Shown here piece by piece: positions 62,281 through 64,000 of a stretch of DNA of 64,000 nt. Position 1 is the first letter of the stretch, and every line of letters begins with the position of its first letter. The position numbers were made by a program, and so were the translations under genes. The stretch spans positions 107,758,687-107,822,686 of the forward strand of contig CM066732.1 in assembly GCA_033961575.1 (NCBI GenBank), given 5' to 3'. A model generated the notes under the pieces. It saw only the letters and a program-made list of their open reading frames with translations, did not search any database and was not told where the DNA came from. This DNA is from Aselliscus stoliczkanus (Eukaryota > Chordata > Mammalia > Chiroptera > Hipposideridae).

Positions 62281-63276
62281 CTACAAATAAAAAGGTTTAG
62301 TTTAACTTGAAAATTTATATGATATACAATTACAAAGTAACAATAAGTCATTTGTTCAGAAGAACATTATGTACTATTAATTCAGCTACAATGTCTGCAC
62401 AACCAAGAATCCCAGTAACACAAGCATCAAAAGATAATCTTTGAGACAGAAGAGTTCTCTTTCTAAGTTTAGGAATATTTTCCAAAATATAACTAGATTC
62501 CCTTCTTTTTATTAGATCTTTTTATCTATCATACCCTATCCTGACTTGAATTTTCAAGCTGTGTGACACCTCTTGCTTGTCCTATGAACTTTTTTCTGCT
62601 ATGTATAACATCTTCCTTTAAATTATAAATGGCTTCCAGGCTATGGCAATGGCAATTTATTTTTATTTTGCTTTCCCATTCCTTCAAATTCTGGAAAAAT
62701 ACTAGTCCCAAAGCATTTGGTAGGGTTCTCTTTGTCTAAAATTATTTCATATTTCCTTTGTATGCCTATGTTCTTCCCTATATGGTAAGATAAGTCCACA
62801 CATCTGTTTTTCTTCCACAGGGCTTTTCTTTGTCCAGTATAGGGGTGGGCAAACAATGGCACATGGGCCAATTCCAAATCTACTGATCTCATATAAAATG
62901 CATGAATTATGCCACAGGACTTTCTACTAATACATTCTTTACAAGAGAGATTTTAATTTTAGTAACCAATGTAATCTAAATGGTTAGAAAAATAAAAGAA
63001 TATATTTCATGACACATGAAAACTACATGAAATTCAAATTTCAGTGTCCATGAATAAAGCTTTACTGAAACACAGCAACATCCATTCATTTACTGATTAT
63101 CTATGGCTGCCTTTACACTACAATGACAGAGTTGATTTTGCAACACAGACCATATGATCCTCAAAGCCTGATCTGGCCCTTTACAGAAAAAACTTGCTGA
63201 CTTCTAACCTAGGAGGTTTAAATCTTGTAACAAAAATAACAGAAAACACTAAGCACACAATAAAATATGTATATAC
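62281..63276 (-). other. ZNF280D intron, ~1 kb
   Basis: Short intron between two finger exons. It contains a degraded hAT-like element at about 62843-63208 (GGGGTGGGCAAAC at one end, a GGCCCTTTACAGAAAAA block at the other). The remaining sequence, 62281-62840, shows no feature I can name. Confidence 0.7.
62843..63208. mobile_element. hAT-like (MER-type) remnant
   Basis: Left end GGGGTGGGCAAACAATGG, then AATAAAGCTTTACTGAAACA, TTATCTATGGCTGCCTTTAC, and right end CTGGCCCTTTACAGAAAAAA CTTGCTGAC. This is a common mammalian non-autonomous DNA transposon pattern. Confidence 0.65.
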
Positions 63277-63377
63277 CTGGCAAATATATGGCATTTCACC
63301 GGGTTTATGATTGTCCTTCATATGTTGCAAAAGAATATGCTCTGTTTCAAATGATAATTCACAGATTTTGCAAATGG
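63277..63377 (-). CDS. ZNF280D: ZNF280D exon a: C2H2 finger (CKIC...H) and start of the next
   Basis: Exon of 101 nt that starts with the last two bases of a codon and ends on a codon boundary. The acceptor is a pyrimidine run ending TTTTAG and the donor is CAG|GTATAT. It encodes about 33 residues with a full C2H2 finger, C-x2-C-x12-H-x4-H ([12 protein letters not shown] then HMKDNH), a linker HKPGEMPY, and the first cysteine of the following finger. That finger's CxxC is completed by the next exon, so a finger is split by an intron. It matches the middle finger block of ZNF280D. The first codon is shared with an exon outside the window. Confidence 0.93.
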
Positions 63378-63490
63378 CTAAAAGTAGGGGGAAAAAGACA
63401 TTACACCATTTCAAGATATATACATACACACAAATATCAAATCATATTGTACACCCAAAACTAATATAATGTTATATGTCAATTATATAT

Positions 63491-63636
63491 CTTTTTTTTT
63501 TAGCTGAGCCATCTTGCCACCTGTTGGCTGCTTAGCGGCTGCTCAGTTCAGGCCAGGAATCCAACTGGCAACCCTGTTGCTCAGAGCTCGCACTCTTGAG
63601 CGAGCTCTTAACCAACTGAGCCACTCGGCCAGCTCT
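63491..63636 (-). mobile_element. Older tRNA-like SINE
   Basis: Minus-strand unit containing GAGCTGGCCGAGTGGCTCAG and GTTGGATTCCTGGCC on its sense strand, with a T-run at the left. It resembles the tRNA-like modules of the 61163 SINE more than the short SINE. No clean duplication. Confidence 0.65.
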
Positions 63637-63689
63637 ATACCTCCATTTTTTTAAAAACAGTATCCTCTTGAGGCAAAGATATATATAAA

Positions 63690-63745
63690 TACATACATAC
63701 ACACACACACACACACATATATATATATGTGTGTATATATATATA
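63690..63745. repeat. (AC)n/(AT)n/(GT)n microsatellite
   Basis: ACACAC run followed by ATATAT and GTGTGT, partly self-complementary. Confidence 0.9.
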
Positions 63746-63764
63746 ATTCATTTTACATATCTAT

Positions 63765-64000
63765 ATCGGCAACAATAATATTAGTAGAATTGGTGGTGGT
63801 GGTAGTGGTAGTGAAGGGTTATGTAGTTAACTGTGTTCTAAGCACTTTACTTTAATTAACGCACTTAATTCCCATAACAACATTATAAAGCAGGTATTTC
63901 TATAATCAAACATTGTAATATTAAGACTCTTGCCTGAGATCACATAGCTATTAAGAGGCAGAGATGGGATTTGAACCCAAGCTATCTATCTAGCTCCAAA
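63765..64000 (-). repeat. MIR, antisense, at window edge
   Basis: TGTTCTAAGCACTTTACTTT, GCCTGAGATCACATAGCTAT, GATGGGATTTGAACCCAAGC. Preceded by a short (GGT)n-like stretch. Confidence 0.7.

Larger units (their letters stand above)
7345..64000 (-). other. ZNF280D: ZNF280D locus, 3' part (gene continues past 64,000)
   Basis: Minus-strand gene model built from eleven exons, all with AG acceptors and GT donors and compatible phases, giving about 595 residues ending at a TAA at 8645-8647. The product is recognised as ZNF280D (suppressor of hairy wing homolog 4) from remembered family sequence: motifs such as [57 protein letters not shown] and LEPLTPSEVLEYEATEILQK. The family is nuclear C2H2 zinc-finger proteins presumed to bind DNA; the exact function of ZNF280D is poorly defined. 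The human protein is about 979 residues by memory, so the first ~390 residues and the promoter are outside the window. The orthologue assignment is very likely; a search against mammalian ZNF280A-D would settle it. Confidence 0.93.
63378..64000 (-). other. ZNF280D intron (partial, window edge)
   Basis: Intronic sequence upstream of the first exon in the window. It ends in a polypyrimidine tract and TTTTAG acceptor just above 63377. It holds a tRNA-like SINE on the minus strand (about 63491-63636), an (AC)n/(AT)n tract at 63690-63745, a (GGT)n-like stretch near 63790-63815 and an antisense MIR running to the window edge. No exon is visible in it. Confidence 0.7.

Overview
The window is nuclear DNA from a placental mammal, most likely a bat. 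It has large AT-rich introns with canonical GT..AG sites and deep layers of mammalian repeats (LINE-1, LINE-2, MIR, hAT- and mariner-type DNA transposons). It also carries many copies of a young tRNA-headed SINE starting GGGCCGGCCGAGTGG, with clear target-site duplications. I associate that SINE style with Chiroptera, possibly the rhinolophoid side, but cannot prove the lineage from one window.

Only one protein-coding gene is supported: the 3' part of ZNF280D (SUHW4 family, C2H2 zinc fingers), on the minus strand from the right edge down to about 7,345. Eleven coding exons can be placed to the base (63377-63277, 62280-62134, 53571-53437, 51598-51291, 50808-50668, 44052-43990, 39279-39161, 39006-38970, 24564-24519, 11771-11716, 9281-8645). 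Every junction has AG/GT signals and every phase fits. Together they encode about 595 residues to the stop at 8645-8647, free of frameshifts and internal stops. They correspond to the distal zinc fingers, a Ser/Asn/Lys-rich linker, the C-terminal fingers and an acidic C-terminal tail. The promoter and N-terminal exons lie beyond 64,000. A spliceable exon starting at 38376 could provide a different C-terminus.

Layout: 1-6,095 is a nearly full-length but broken LINE-1 on the plus strand, downstream of the gene. 6,096-7,345 is intergenic with one hAT-like remnant. 7,345-9,281 is the 3' UTR and last coding exon. 9,282-24,518 holds two introns with a nested pair of mariner-type elements, an old LINE-1, a Tigger/MER2-like element and many SINEs. 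24,565-38,969 is the longest intron, with two TIR-type DNA transposon remnants, a LINE-2 copy and MIRs. 38,970-51,598 is the exon-rich core. 51,599-64,000 holds further introns with a 5'-truncated LINE-1, another LINE-2, a mariner inside a MIR, a 74-bp tandem duplication and a complex multi-module SINE.

I saw no rRNA, functional tRNA, CRISPR array or prokaryotic-type system. The many other open reading frames are repeat-derived or shadows. The points most worth a second look are the alternative terminal exon of ZNF280D, the short/long/modular SINE series, and the uncatalogued-looking inverted-repeat elements at 30,048-30,780 and 25,448-25,963.
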